A DNA stretch of 64,000 nucleotides from Balamuthia mandrillaris. Lineage: Eukaryota; Discosea; Longamoebia; Balamuthiidae. The stretch is from positions 1-64,000 of the forward strand of contig JAVKOQ010000227.1 of assembly GCA_031835245.1 (NCBI GenBank), read 5' to 3'. A model generated the notes under the pieces. It did no database searches and was not told where the DNA came from. It saw only the letters and a program-made list of their open reading frames with translations. Below are positions 1-14,460 of the stretch, piece after piece. The position numbers and the translations under genes were made by a program. The first letter of the stretch is position 1. The number at the start of each line of letters is the position of its first letter.

Positions 1-1
1 C

Positions 2-645
2 ATGACCACACGGTTAGATCGCCTTCTATCTTTGCTTGAAAGTACTGTGCTTCCTCTTCTTCTTTGCGTTCGTGAACGTGTGACTGAGCTAACAGCTGTT
101 TGTTTTTTTCGATGGTGTCGCTCTGCTTTCACAGGCGACTCACCTGCTACACGCAAAGCGGCTGCACAACAGATAGGGGAGATACAGAAATATCACCCTT
201 ACGACCTTCCCAACTTGCTGAAGCGGGTACTCACTCCCAGTTGGCGCTCCGCTGGATGGCCCTGTTGTACTCACTCTTGCGTTTTGTTGTGTTTGCAAAC
301 AGGTGAAAGCGTTCCTACGTAGCAACAAATGGGAAACCCGTGTTGCTGCCGGTGATGCTCTGGAGGCCATTGCCAGCAACGTCCCTGAATGGGATCCAGT
401 CGCAGCAGCGCAGCGCAAGCGACAACCTTCCGAAAGTGCGTTGTGCCGATTTAAAATCTCCGCTGACATTTTCTCTCGCTAACTGTTTTTGCTCCAAGCA
501 GCTGGTCCTGTCAAGTTGGAACGTGAGACTCACTCGGAAGAGGCTTCTGCCCCGCTTTGGCCCAGAACGCTCTTCAATTTTAACACTTTCAACATAGAGC
601 AGGTACTCAAGGCTGGCAAAAAGCTCCTGGCCTCTGGTGGCGAAG

Positions 646-689
<44 letters not shown>

Positions 690-3600
690 ATCGCTCGTTT
701 CGTCTCTCTGTCTCTCTCACGCTCTTCTACCGCTCCATGCAACTCTCTCTCTCTCTATTTATACTTGTGGCTTTGCTATTAATGTCTAATATTAACTACA
801 GGAGTTTGAGCCCCAACTCGATGACCTGTCTTATGAGGCGAGAGCAGAGCAGCAACGAATGCATCTTGCAACCAAGATTTTTGGCTTAGAGTGCAGCCTA
901 GCTATGCAGGATGAGATGGGGAGCATGTTGGACCACCCTGCTTCACATAGCAAAACTGCTCCTCAACCCAAAACTGAGTTGCACGAACCTAAGGAAGAAG
1001 ATAACGAAAACTTAACAGCAGCAGAACGAAGGCGACGGAACAGAGAAAAACGGAAAGCCAGACAAACAGGCAAACAAAAACAATCCTCTGAGACCTTACC
1101 ACGGGGTATGTATACCAGGAAACGTTATTTTTGTTATGCTAACCTTGTGGCAGGCCCCAATGGCAGCGGAACAAATACTACCTCACAAGGCGGTAGTGCC
1201 AAGGGTAAAATGTCATGCAAATCGGTTGTAACAGAGCAACCACGGCCGCAAGGAGAGAAGGAATCTAAATTAGTTATTGAGTCCGTTGTTGATAGAGAAA
1301 AGGCCTTTGACTTGGAGAATCAGTGGCCTTTTCAGAATCTGTGTGGAGAGTTATGCAACGATTTATTTGAGTACATCCTCCATTCCATACTTTATGTTGA
1401 ATTTGTTTTAACTATGTGCTTGGATTTAGCCCTTGTTGGGAAATCAGGCATGGAGCAGGTATCGGCCTTCGTCAAATGCTCAAGAAACATGCCAAGGGAG
1501 CAGGCAAAACAGGTATGTAGGACACTGTTGCATGTACCTAGGATGATCGTGGTAGTTGACTGGGTTTCTCTTTTAAGTCGCTTGCGCCCTCCATCATCCT
1601 GAGCAACTGGACAGCCAGAATGACGCATGGTTACAGGATATTGCAATCCGTTTGCTCTGCGTATTTGGCCTTGATCGTTTTGCGGACTACGTATCGGATC
1701 AAGTATTCTCTCCCTCAACCTGTCTTTATTGTTTCCTGGCAAAATATCTAATTCGTCGACCAAAAAGGTGATTGCTCCCGTGCGTGAGACTTGTGCTCAA
1801 GCACTTGGAGCATTCCTAAAGCACATATCAGCTGATAGCGTATATCCAATTATTCAAGTGTTACTCACATTAGCCCAGAGAAGCGAGTGGGAGGTAATGG
1901 TTGTCTCATAAACGAAATCAACCGTTATATAACCTTGTGCTCTAACTAGGTTAGGCATGGTGGGATTTTAGGATTGAAGTACGTGATCGCTATACGGACA
2001 GACCTTGTTGAAACTATCTTACCAAGAGTGCTGCCGCCTGTGGTGAATAGGTTAGTGTACGCCCACAGGTTTGGTTAGGAAAATGATTATTCATCATTTT
2101 CTTTTATCCAAAGGCTGAAAGACTGTGATGATGATGTTCGGGCCATAGCAGCGGATTGCTTGTTGCCTATTGCTGAAACTATTGCTTGTTCATACGGAGA
2201 CCAGCTGCCAGCACTACTGTGCATACTGTGGGAAATTCTTTTGGACTTGGATGATCTATCCGCTTCAACTGCCAGTGTTATGACGTTATTGGGTATGTCG
2301 AATCACCTCTTAGGGCGAGGCCCACTGCCCGTCCATTAATGATAAATCTAACCACAACCATTATTACAACAAAGCAAATCTCTATGCGTTCCCATCGGTT
2401 GCTAGTATTCCTCTCAATGAACTGACAGAAGAGGCCAATAGAGCTTCAACCAGGGAACCAAGGAATGTGAACCATCCGCTAACTAGCCTAGTACCTCGGT
2501 TGTGGCCTTTTTTCAGGCACAATGTGTTTGCCGTGCGGGTAGCCTCCCTAAAGACCTTGGAAAAGCTGCTTTCGGCTGGAGGAGGTGTGGAAGCCTGGCT
2601 ACCCCCTATACTTCAGACCACATCGCGGCACGTTTTCCAATGCCTACTCCTTGAGAAACGACAAGAGATACTTGATACAGCCATGAATACTTGGTCTGTG
2701 CTGCTTTCTACATCGGCAGGACGTTTAGAACATCTCGCAAGCAAAGAGCTGTCCCCCCACACCCTGCGGATGGGAACCTTACCTTGCCTTTCTGTGTGGT
2801 TTGGGTTGGTCACCACTCCTCCTGGAATCCCTTTTCGTTCGTCCTACCTTTTGCTATCCACAGAGCAGCTAGCTACCTATCAATCCAATTTTGGTCAGCG
2901 CTCCAAAGAAAACTCGAATTCCCAACAATCGGGAGGATTCTCTGGTCAACTAAGTCCTACTGAGAATGATGAAGGAAGCAACAGTGTTACAACTGGGAAA
3001 AGGAGGAAAAAGCGAGGCAGAAAAGCTGAACAGGATTCATCTGCTGAAGCAGAGGACGAAGGAGACAGCCAGGAACGGCCTCTGAAGAGACAAGGTGTTG
3101 ACAATGAGCGTACATTTAGTCCAGGACTCAGCCTGGAAGCAAAAGAGCTGGAAGTTCACAAGCGGCTTTTGGGTGCGAAGGCTCTTGCCGGGTTGCTTCT
3201 CTTATGGCCGTTGGAGGTACCACGTTCTTCCCCATTACTACATCAAGCCTACTAACTCTCTACTTTTTGCAGCATAATGATGAGATACTTAGCTACATAG
3301 CCTCGCTTTTGGCTGCTGGGCAAGCTTCCCACCGCTTTGCAGCCGCTGTAGTTCTCAGTGAGTGGGCTGTTGAACAGGTTCAGTTGCCTCCCCTCTTTCC
3401 ATTATTCTGCAACACCATGGGGCTAATTCACGCAATGTAATTTTTTACGTAGGCGCCAGCACCATTTCCAAATCCAATTATAGAGCAACTGTTCACTATC
3501 GTAGAACAAACACCAGAATCCGCTGCTGCCTTTGGAGAGCTAAACTTAATTGGGAATGCTGTAAAAAGCGCGTGCCACGTATTGATTCAGAGCATGCTAT

Positions 3601-4918
3601 CTGTGGGCATTTCAAGGGAGCTAATTTCTATCCACGAAGATAGCGATCAGCTTCGGCATCCAGAAGCTGCCCAACTCTTGGTACGTTTCTTAACTAGTTG
3701 TGTTGCCATAACATCCGCTCGAATCACTGATTTATTTTCTTAGGCCAACCAAATCTATCAACAATGCGTAGAGCACACCTCTCTGGATACCGCTGCTCAA
3801 TCTTTGCTAGAGGCGCGCAGAAACCGAGTACACTCGATAGCGGACTATTGCCAGAAGGAACGCGGTGTGCTATATCGCATGATCACTGCCGCTTCCGCAT
3901 CCGCCATCGTGGCGAACAAGGTGCTTCCCAATGACAAGGCCATGTCTATTGTTTCGCGACTGCTAGAATGTATAGAATTAGAACAGAGCTTGACTTTGCA
4001 GAAGCGCTCAGCACTGTACTTGCCTCTTCTACTAGAACTTCTGCCAAGCGCAAACGAGATGGGAAGAGAGAAAGAAAGAGAAACGTCTTTGCACCAAGTC
4101 ACCAATGACACTGTCATTGACTCCCTGTGCCAGATGCTGTTTAAATTACGGCCGCCACGCTTATGGAAAGATGATGACCAAAGTGCGTCCGCTGAGACTG
4201 CAAGCAACCAAGAAGCTCCCAAGAAAGGCCGCAGGCCAAAGAAACATCAAAAACCTAACGGCAAGAAACCTTCAACCCCCGATACCCACGCTGACAAAGA
4301 AATATTGCAACTTGCAAATAGGGGAGCTACTCTTGCCTTCTCCGCTATTGCCCAACGGTTTGGTGGGCAGTTGTTCCAACGTCTTCCCATTATTTGGACA
4401 CGTTCAGTATCTGCTCTTCAGTTTGCCGCCAGCAGAGATACCGACCATAGCAAGCCTGAAAGTACGTTTCTATGCTTTCTCCTCCTATCCTGAGTTGGTT
4501 TACACCTCAGCCTACCATTATTACCTCAGTAACTGACATGTTGGCTGTGCTACTCCACTACAGCAGAATCAAAATCAACAACACAAGTAGAGGAGGAACT
4601 AGCCGTGCAGGACGCCCTGCAACTAATAACAACCATCATACCTTCGCTTCACTCCTCACTGCATGAGAAAATAGCGACCGAAGTAATGCCTCTTGTGTTT
4701 CATTTTGTGCCTTCCTCGCACCCTAGTATTCGGCATTTAGCGGCTGCAGCCGTGGCTGCAATGAGCGACATTATGACGCAACCTTGCATGGAAGGTATTA
4801 TATCTACTTTGCTGCCCCTGTTATCGGACGTAGAGCATGTAGAGCGTAGGCTTGGAGTTGCCGAGACTCTCTATTGTAAGTGCTCTCCTTCTCTCTCTCT
4901 CTCCCTCTTTTGCTCTCT

Positions 4919-4950
<32 letters not shown>

Positions 4951-7735
4951 GCCTCACACATGTGGATGCTCCATATTTTAGACTTGATCATGAAGCTAGG
5001 CATGAAAATCCTGCCATACGTAGTATTTTTGGTAGTGCCAATCCTTGGCCGGATGAGCGACCAGAACTCCACTGTCCGGAAAATAGTGACCCATTGCTTT
5101 GCCACTTTAATTAAAATAATCCCTCTGGAGGTAATCCTCTTACCACTGTGCCCCTCAACTGAAATCTCTCCCTAACTCTGCAACACTTGTACTAAAGGCA
5201 GGAGCAGCGGATCCAGTAGGCCTTTCTTCAGAACTAGCAGCACAAAAGCAAGTTGAAAGAAGATTTTTAGAACAGCTCCTTGACGGTTCTAAGTTAGATA
5301 CATACGCCCTCCCAATCAAGATCAACGCTGTGTTGCGAAATTATCAACAGGATGGAGTGAATTGGTTGGGTTTCTTGAACAAGTACAAATTGCACGGTAT
5401 TCTATGTGATGATATGGTGAGATATCCCTTGTTGTACATCAGTCTATTGCACTCCTTCTAACACTTCCACCTTTCCTTGCATGGTAGGGTCTGGGCAAAA
5501 CCTTACAAGCAATTTGCATGATGGCGAGCGATGACTATGACAGGGCAGTAAAGTACAAAGCAGAGCCGTTGCCCGAGTTCGCACCACTCCCCAATTTGGT
5601 GGTATGTCCCCCTACTATCACTGCGCACTGGTACCATGAGATCATCAAGTTTTGCAAAGGAACTTTACGGCCTGTGCAGTATACTGGCAACCCTCTTGAA
5701 AGAAAAAGGTAAACGCTTTCCACAACTGCAGACTTTAAGCGTGTCATATCCATCTTTGCATTTCAAAGGAAATAACGCTCTTTCTTTCAGAATACGTGAC
5801 CGATTACAAGCCTTCAATGTAGTAATAACCTCGTATGACATTCTACGAAACGATATCATTCATCTGAACCCTCTCACCTTCAATTACTGCATACTTGACG
5901 AAGGGCATATCATACGGAACAGCCGCACCCAAATCACTAAAGCGGTAAAACAAATCCAAGCTAATCACAGGCTTATCTTGTCTGGTACTCCAATTCAGGT
6001 CGGTATTTTGCTCATAGACTTATCTTTTATTTTGTTTGCTAGGACCTAACTCCGTTTCTCTTTGTTCTTGCAGAACAATGTGTTGGAGTTGTGGTCAATG
6101 TTTGATTTCTTGATGCCAGGATTTCTTGGCACAGAGAAACAGTTTCAGCAACAGTACGCTAAGCCAATACTTGCCAGCCGCGACCCTAAATGTGGCCAAA
6201 AGGAACAAGAAGCAGGTGCCACTATTTAACCGCTCTGTTACTCACTGTCTCATACTTTTACAACTTCTGACATTTCTCTTGATTTCAACAGGTGCTCTTG
6301 CCTTGGAAGCATTGCACCGACAGGTGTTGCCATTCCTTTTGCGGCGGGTCAAAGAAGATGTGCTGCACGACCTTCCCCCCAAAATAATCCAGGACCATTA
6401 TTGTGATCTATGCCCATTGCAGGTACGTACGCGAAAGTATATTTGGAATGGCCTCTCTTGTTGCAGTGCAGGTTTTTCACTTCAACATGTTGACTTAATC
6501 TTGAATCATATAGGTAAGATTATATGAAGATTTTGCCAAAACCCAGGCACAGCGGGGCATAGAGGAAGCACTGGTCCACGATGTTGATCAGGACCAAGAA
6601 GAGAAGAAAGGGAAAACGAAGCAGAAAGGCCAAGCCACTCATATATTCCAAGCGCTTCAGTATTTGCGGAAGCTCTGCAGTCATCCTCTACTGGTGCTAA
6701 CCCCCAAACATCCCGAGTTCAACCTTATTTTGAAAAATGAGCTGGGAGGTAGCATCGAGTCGCTTCACGACTTGAAGTTCAGCCCTAAGCTTGCAGCTCT
6801 CAGGTAAGGCATCAATCATCTAACAAAAGCACTCCTCTCTCTCTTTCTTTCTCTCTCCAGATTTTATTCTCTTCCTCTTTCTATTTTTTTCTTTATGGCT
6901 TGTGGTGCTTACACAACGAATGTACGCAGGTATTTATTAAACGAGTGTGGAATTGGTGGAAGCGCAAAACAAGGACAAACATCAGAAACAAGCGTTTTGG
7001 ACGGCGGAGAATCGGTGGTGAGCCAGCATAGGGTGCTTATATTTTCACAACTCAAATCAATGCTCGACTTGATCGAGAAGGACCTGTTCCAAAAGGAAAT
7101 GCCGATGGTCACATACATGCGATTGGACGGCTCTGTCCCTTCCCGTGATCGCCATGCTATTGTGGAAAAGTTCAACGAGGACCCGACCATTGACGTCCTT
7201 TTGTTAACCACGCACGTGGGAGGCTTGGGCCTAAATCTTTCATCCGCTGATACAGTCATATTTGTGGAGCACGACTGGAATCCTCAGAAAGACTTGCAAG
7301 CCATGGACCGTGCTCACCGTATTGGACAAACTAGGTCTGTAAATGTTTATCGCATCATTACAAGAGGGACTTTGGAAGAAAAGATCATGAGGTAAGGATG
7401 GTTTAGGCTCACTTTAGCCTTTTCAGTTGCTAATAATCTTTTCTTTCGCGTTTGATAGCCTCCAACGTTTCAAGCTTAACATTGCCAACTCTGTTGTGAA
7501 TCGAGAAAATGCCAGTATACGCACCATGGACACTAATCAGCTTTTGGACTTGTTCCATCTCTCGTCTCCTGCGGAAAGTGAGCCTGGATTGCCTGATGAG
7601 GAGGCCTCCACCGACGCCGCAACATCCGCTGGCCCATTTGCTGGTGCTTTGAAAGGCGTGACAGAGCTCTGGGACGAGTCACAGTATGAAGAGGAATACA
7701 ATTTGGATGCTTTCCTCAAGAAGCTGGGCTCCTAG
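2..7735 (+). CDS. BTAF1: BTAF1/Mot1 TBP-removing Swi2/Snf2 ATPase
   Basis: Mot1/BTAF1 uses ATP to strip TATA-binding protein from DNA in the nucleus. The ATG lies at the window edge; exon 1 (2-41) joins exon 2 at 135 to read LES-DSPATRKAAAQQ, the conserved BTAF1 N-terminus. A long HEAT-repeat region follows (to about 5.2 kb). The ATPase starts with NYQQDGVNWLGFLNKY and DDMGLGKT (split by an intron near 5420-5490), then the Mot1-type DEGH box (DEGHIIRN near 5900), SGTPIQ-NNVLELWSMFDFL, LPFLLRRVKEDVL, a linker rich in Lys, and the helicase C domain with TTHVGGLGLNLSSADTVIF and DRAHRIGQTRSVNVYRI. The last intron is 7392-7458. The tail (MDTNQLLDLF, ELWDESQYEEEYNLDAF) is diagnostic of BTAF1 and separates it from other Snf2 proteins. 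About 20 exons; two introns hold long CT runs. The gene appears complete and open; no broken motif was seen. Confidence 0.95.
650..686 (+). repeat. (CT)n microsatellite in BTAF1 intron
   Basis: A pure CT run starts five bases after the splice donor at 645 (GAA|gtatgt). The sense strand is the pyrimidine strand. Confidence 0.95.
4889..4950 (+). repeat. (CT)n microsatellite in BTAF1 intron
   Basis: An interrupted CT run lies just downstream of a gtaagt donor at about 4876. It is again pyrimidine on the sense strand. Confidence 0.95.
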
Positions 7736-8866
7736 ACCCAAAATTCATTCCCTCTGGGGTAAAAACCAGTCCTTTTTTTTTTGTACATACAAATGAGCCC
7801 TGGCTTGGACCAAACTAAATTTTGCAGTGTTGGGACCACAAGGAGAAATTATTATTTGAACTGATTTCACGAAAGACAAACACAAAGGCCTACTACAGCT
7901 CATAGTTGCGCACTCCAGCTTGCCAGTTGAACAAGATATGTTTGTTGTTTCTCCTCTTCTCTCCAGGGTTGTGCCAGTGCACCCCACTTGGTCTTCCAGA
8001 TACCAAAGGAAACATGAAGCCTTCGTATTCTCCTGTTCCTTGTTTTGGTTGCTCCTGAGAGGGGCTTCTTTGGTGGACCTTTTTTTTTTTGCTCTTTGGC
8101 TTGGGAGACGAAAGTGACAACCAGCCACAATAACAGCTCCCTTCCACTTGCTATCCAGGTGCACCCTTTTGGCCAAAACCCAGTGGCCATCGTGTGCTTT
8201 GGAGAATAGCCCTCCCTCCCTTCCCTTCGGGCCACGGACGAGGTTTTGAAGGTCAAGTATGGCCATGTATCTTTTTGTCCTGGGCCATTTTCCGAATAGC
8301 TCCAACTGTCATCCTTCCTGGAGACAGTACGCCTCAGTGGAACGGTAACTAACCGTAACCGGCACCGCCTGGTAGCCACACTCGGGTTGAGGGCACCGAA
8401 AGGTCTTGTTTCAACCAACTGGTGGTGGACTTGGCCTCACTTGCCGCAGGTCTTGGAGGTGCGCAGAGGCAGAGCGTACAGGACGGAAATTGTTTGGCCT
8501 TGTTGAGGAGCCTCTGCCTGAAACGATAGTGGGACCAGGTGAGCATGCCTCTGGCTCAGCTTCGCACAGCGACCCGTCTTCTTTGGGAGGGGGCGGAGGA
8601 TTGTTGTTTCAATAGGTGGTTGGGCTTCGAATTTTTGTGTGTTTACCTCTCTTCGATAGAGGAAAAAAAAAAAGAACAGCACACAACTCACTGGATTCAG
8701 TATCACAAAGTGTTTATAAACAAAATGAAGAAGAAGAAGAAGAAGAAGAAGAAGAAGAAGAAGAAGAACAAGAACAAGAAGAAGAAGAACAAGAAGAAAA
8801 GGTATACAGCAGCCAGCCAGCCAGCCAGGAGCAACAGATAAATGGGAGGGGAGGTGAGAAGGAAGG
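7736..8866. other. Convergent spacer between BTAF1 and Rab2 stops
   Basis: This 1.1-kb stretch lies between two 3' ends. It holds open frames of up to about 186 codons on the minus strand (7745-8305), but their composition is irregular and I recognise no family in them. A GAA-rich microsatellite and a short (AGCC)n run at about 8811-8829 sit at the Rab2 side. It most likely supplies the two 3' UTRs. Confidence 0.5.
8727..8799. repeat. (GAA)n/(AAGAAC)n microsatellite
   Basis: About 14 GAA units followed by AAGAAC-type variants lie just downstream of the Rab2 stop, in its probable 3' UTR, where they read CTT in the Rab2 sense strand. Confidence 0.9.
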
Positions 8867-10637
<1,771 letters not shown>

Positions 10638-10860
10638 CTACTTTTATTTTTTTTTTCCACTACTTTTTTTGGGGTATAAAAAAAAAAAAATAAATAAAAA
10701 TTGCTAGAGTTGAGGGGTCACTTCTTTTGAGTTGGCGAAAAAAAAAAGGAAAAGAAATAGCGCAGAAAAAGTACGCCACAGAGAGAGAGGAAAAACAGGA
10801 ACAAAAAAAGGGCGGCAAAAAAAAAAAATAAATAAGCAAACAACAACAAAGGCAACGCTG

Positions 10861-13800
10861 ATGGATGGCCTATCGATGCGCAGCGGCAACAACAGCAACA
10901 ACAACGTCGGCCAAAAGCGCAAAAGAGGAGAGGAGGCGGGGGAGGAAGGGCCGTGGTGGCAAAAAATGCTGGGATTTTTCCTGGGGTCGCCGCTGTCCGC
11001 CAAGCAAGGAGGTCCTCACAGAAGGCTGATTTCCAACCACGAGGAGGAACCGAGCGGAGGCTCCTCCTCCTCCTCCTCACGAAACCGAGCGGAGGGCAAC
11101 GGCACACTCCCGGAGGAAGAGGGTCCCTTGACGATCAACGTGCCAAGGGAGGGCATCACAGAGGAGCAGTTTAGGGAGTACGTGCAAGCGCTGCGGCAGA
11201 ACGTTAGGCAGGGTCCTGCACCCCTGTATCGCATCAAGACTCCTGCTGGCGGTGAGGGCGCTGGCGGTCGGCTTCGCCCCTCACCTACCCAAGTGGTGCG
11301 CTCCTTCATGGGCAACAGGGTAGCGGCCACGCCCTCTTCCTCCAGCGGCCGTGCTGCTCGTCTCCACAGAAGAGTAAGCAAGACTCCGATAGGAAGCTAT
11401 ACCCCCTCTACCTTGCCGTCTTATGGCGGGGCAGCCAGTCCCGCTGCTGCCTCATACAGAAACGCTTCTTCCGCGATCAGAACGCCGCAGCCGAGGAGCA
11501 GCCGAGCAAGTCTTCCCCTCTCCGAGGAAGTCGTGGAGGAGGAGGAGGTGGATCAGCCTTCCAGGAAGCGTTTGAGACGAGCTACTCCGGCACTGCCAAG
11601 AGGAGCAAGGCGGAGAGATACCCCGTCGATCGTTGCACTCCCCAGGATCAGCAAAAGGCAGAGCGTGAACCGCGCTGAAGCCTCCTACGCAGCGGCAGCA
11701 CCACGCCGTGCCGTCAGCAAAACAACACCAACAACCTCCGAGTACAACCCTTCTCCCACCAGCCTCACTGCCCAAATGATCCTGGACACGCTGGACCAGT
11801 TATCTTCCCCGCTTTACAAGCGAAAATCCTCAAAGGACTTTGGCGCCACTTCCGCACGTACCGTTAGAAAGCGTCCTTACAACTTCGGGGAGGTCTTCGA
11901 AGAAGACGAGTATAGCGATACCCAACATGAAGAATGGTCGGGCCACGCTGATCATTTGGATGAAGAAAAAGAAGAGCAAGATGAAGAAGCGGAAGAGGAA
12001 GCCACAAAACCTCCTCCGACAACCTCGCTCACGCGTGATTACGGTCCTCCAAGATCTGCTAGCGGCAAGCGAAGAAGGACACAAAACGCTTTTGAGGACC
12101 AAACAGCTCAAATAATGCCGTCATCTCGCCCAAGCATTACTGCCAACGGACAACATAAACCTTCCATTTTCGCTCTCTCCAGTAATGCTCGCACGAGTGT
12201 AGCAACAACAAAAGAAAAAGAAGATGAACAAGAAGACCAGGAAGAAGATCAGGAAGGAATTGAAGAGGAAGAAGTACAAGAAGCAGAAGAGGAACAAGAG
12301 GAACAAGAGGAAGAAGAACAAGAAGCAGAAGAGGAAGAAGAAGTAACGGAAGACAAAGACTCTGAAGATCAAGAGGAAAAGGGCAAAACTAAAGCAGTAC
12401 CACTGGGAGATACGCAATCCCGGACGACAGAAAAGGAGCGAGAAAACGAAGATATGAGATTCAAAAGCGTAGCGGAGGAGAAAAAACCCACAAGCTCTTC
12501 TTCATTTTTCAAGTTCTCAGAAACCAAGACCGCGCCTGTTGATGAGAGTGCCGCTAAAGAAACCAAATCAGAGCGCAACCCGGCCCTCGAATCTGACGCC
12601 TCCACTACCCTCAAGACCAATACTTCTACATTCCAATTCTCTACTAGCCAAGCTCCTTCTACCTCCTTATTTAGCTTTTCCGCCAGTTCCTCCACCCCTT
12701 TCTCTGCCTTTGGTATGTCAAACAAAACATCGGCAAATAAGACGGATGAGGGTCAAGCACCTAAAACAAGCCCATTTATTCCGATTTCCGGCACCAGCAC
12801 AGAGACCGCGAACAAACCTCCGTCTGGACAACCCTCTTCTCCCAAATCATCTGTGGGTGATGTTACAACCAAGCAACCGGAGGACGGCGCAACCAAGCAA
12901 TCGCCCACCACTTCATTCAAGTCTGTATTCAATTTTTCAACAACCGCCGCAACAACTGACAGCTCAGCTTCATCCGACAACGTCTTGTCCTTAAGCAAAA
13001 GCCCAGTACAAACCAGCTCCGAAACTAAGAGCTCAGGAATCAGCCTCACCTCCCAGAAGGAAGAGGTTCCAGCCACTCAGCCCAAACCCAACTTGGCGTT
13101 TGGATCCTTTGCCACCCCTTCCAGCGCCGCTCCTTCTGTAGAGTCATCTGCTTCACCAACGTCGACCATTGTTGGCGAAAAATCCCAACCGCAAAAGGAA
13201 GAAAAGAAAGTACCTTCTCTCTTCTCGACCCCTTCTCTTAGCACCACCCCTTCCCTTTTCTCCTTTGGCAAATCTCCTTCTGCGTCAAGCGACGCAAAAC
13301 AAACTAGCGAACCAACAACGCAGACAAAAGCCGACGGCGTTCCAGCAAGCTCCTCTCTCTTTTTTGGGTCCACACCAACAGCATTACAAGCCCCCAAGCC
13401 TGCGGAAGCTCCTAAGGAAGCAGAACCGGCGCAGAAGGAAAAGCAAAATGGCTCCAAAGAGCAGCCGCAAGGGTTTACTGCGAGCTTTTTCAATCTGGGA
13501 GAAACCAAAGGCGCTTCCTCATCCACCTTGGCACCAAGTACCTCATCAACGAAACCCATCTTTACCTTCGGTAGCACTCAAACCAAAGAAACCGAAAAGA
13601 AACCAGCCAGCACCCTCTTTTCCACACCCTTGACGTCTTCAGCGGCAACACCTATACCGCCTCTCTCGTCCTCCAAAAAGGTGTTTACATTCGGGGCTTC
13701 ATCTGAACCCACTCAAGACAAGAAAGTACGTTTCCCTTTCATAGATAAAGTGTTGGAAAACAACACTAACTCTGTATGGCAGGAAAATGGAACGGGCGAA

Positions 13801-14424
13801 TTCAGTATGGTTGACATGGATGACTCTTCTGGCGGTGGCCACGAGCAGACAGAATTTAACTTTGCAGACTCTCGGCCCAGCAGCAGTTTTACATTCAATA
13901 GCTCCTCTTCTGCCACATCCTTTACTGGCTTTGCCAACAATGGCATTGCTGCGTTTGGAAACGGGGCAACCTCTTCGGCACCCTTGACCTCTTCTGGTTC
14001 TATTTTTGGGGGTACACCCTCCTCCACAGCCTCCACCCCAAGTTTTTCCACGTCAACGACCCCCTTTTCTGCCTTTGGCACAACAGCGGCGAGCCCCTTT
14101 ACCGCAAACGCATCAGCAACAAGCAGCACCCCTTTCACTTTTGGTGCAAGCAGTGCAGCTGCCCCTCTCTCCGCTGCCACTCCCTTTGGGGCTTCCTCCG
14201 GCACTCCCTCTATCTTTTCCTCCGGAGGGGGAAGTTTCTCCGCAGGTGCTTTTGGCCAAACTCCCGCCAGCGGCTTTGGCGCTAACCCCCCTCCCTTTGG
14301 CGGTCTCCCTGCTGGCGGCGGCGCAGGTGGCTCAGCCCCTGGCGGCGGTGGCTTTACTATTGGTGCTGCCCCTAAACAACAACAGCAGGGGAGACGGTTC
14401 CTCAAAGCACGGAGAAATCGCTGA
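10861..14424 (+). CDS. FG-repeat nucleoporin, Nup153/Nup1/POM121-like
   Basis: This is a nuclear-basket or pore-membrane type FG nucleoporin. I chose the ATG at 10861; the frame is open further up to 10732 but there reads as A-rich leader. Near the N-terminus a basic patch (KRKRGEE) precedes a Trp/Phe-rich amphipathic stretch (PWWQKMLGFFLGSP), as in Nup1/Nup153 membrane-binding helices. The middle has basic NLS-like patches and a long Glu tract (about 12215-12385). The last third holds spaced FG/FxFG units: FSAFG, LFSFG, FTFGST, FTFGAS, SIFGG, PFTFGAS, GFGANPPPFGG. The end, FTIGAAPK followed by GRRFLKARRNR, resembles the conserved basic tail of Nup153/POM121/Nup1 proteins. A 57-nt intron without stops (13726-13782, gtacgt to tggcag) probably interrupts the frame. 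Spliced length is about 1168 residues. Which of the three named families is closest cannot be decided by eye. Confidence 0.85.
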   Translation: MDGLSMRSGNNSNNNVGQKRKRGEEAGEEGPWWQKMLGFFLGSPLSAKQGGPHRRLISNHEEEPSGGSSSSSSRNRAEGNGTLPEEEGPLTINVPREGITEEQFREYVQALRQNVRQGPAPLYRIKTPAGGEGAGGRLRPSPTQVVRSFMGNRVAATPSSSSGRAARLHRRVSKTPIGSYTPSTLPSYGGAASPAAASYRNASSAIRTPQPRSSRASLPLSEEVVEEEEVDQPSRKRLRRATPALPRGARRRDTPSIVALPRISKRQSVNRAEASYAAAAPRRAVSKTTPTTSEYNPSPTSLTAQMILDTLDQLSSPLYKRKSSKDFGATSARTVRKRPYNFGEVFEEDEYSDTQHEEWSGHADHLDEEKEEQDEEAEEEATKPPPTTSLTRDYGPPRSASGKRRRTQNAFEDQTAQIMPSSRPSITANGQHKPSIFALSSNARTSVATTKEKEDEQEDQEEDQEGIEEEEVQEAEEEQEEQEEEEQEAEEEEEVTEDKDSEDQEEKGKTKAVPLGDTQSRTTEKERENEDMRFKSVAEEKKPTSSSSFFKFSETKTAPVDESAAKETKSERNPALESDASTTLKTNTSTFQFSTSQAPSTSLFSFSASSSTPFSAFGMSNKTSANKTDEGQAPKTSPFIPISGTSTETANKPPSGQPSSPKSSVGDVTTKQPEDGATKQSPTTSFKSVFNFSTTAATTDSSASSDNVLSLSKSPVQTSSETKSSGISLTSQKEEVPATQPKPNLAFGSFATPSSAAPSVESSASPTSTIVGEKSQPQKEEKKVPSLFSTPSLSTTPSLFSFGKSPSASSDAKQTSEPTTQTKADGVPASSSLFFGSTPTALQAPKPAEAPKEAEPAQKEKQNGSKEQPQGFTASFFNLGETKGASSSTLAPSTSSTKPIFTFGSTQTKETEKKPASTLFSTPLTSSAATPIPPLSSSKKVFTFGASSEPTQDKKVRFPFIDKVLENNTNSVWQENGTGEFSMVDMDDSSGGGHEQTEFNFADSRPSSSFTFNSSSSATSFTGFANNGIAAFGNGATSSAPLTSSGSIFGGTPSSTASTPSFSTSTTPFSAFGTTAASPFTANASATSSTPFTFGASSAAAPLSAATPFGASSGTPSIFSSGGGSFSAGAFGQTPASGFGANPPPFGGLPAGGGAGGSAPGGGGFTIGAAPKQQQQGRRFLKARRNR

Positions 14425-14460
14425 GATTTTTGCTTTGGGAATATTTACAATCTTTCTTTC

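Noticed and set aside
7745-8418. Overlapping 172- and 186-codon minus ORFs after BTAF1.
   Set aside because: No domain, no family resemblance, and located between two convergent 3' ends; left as a spacer.
10732-10860. Earlier ATG at 10732 for the nucleoporin.
   Set aside because: The added 43 residues are a Lys-rich reading of an A-rich leader; the ATG at 10861 is the likelier start, though the upstream one cannot be fully excluded.
13713-14405. 230-codon Pro/Ala/Lys-rich minus-strand ORF.
   Set aside because: It is an antisense shadow of the FG-repeat coding sequence, with composition set by the Ser/Thr/Phe codons opposite.
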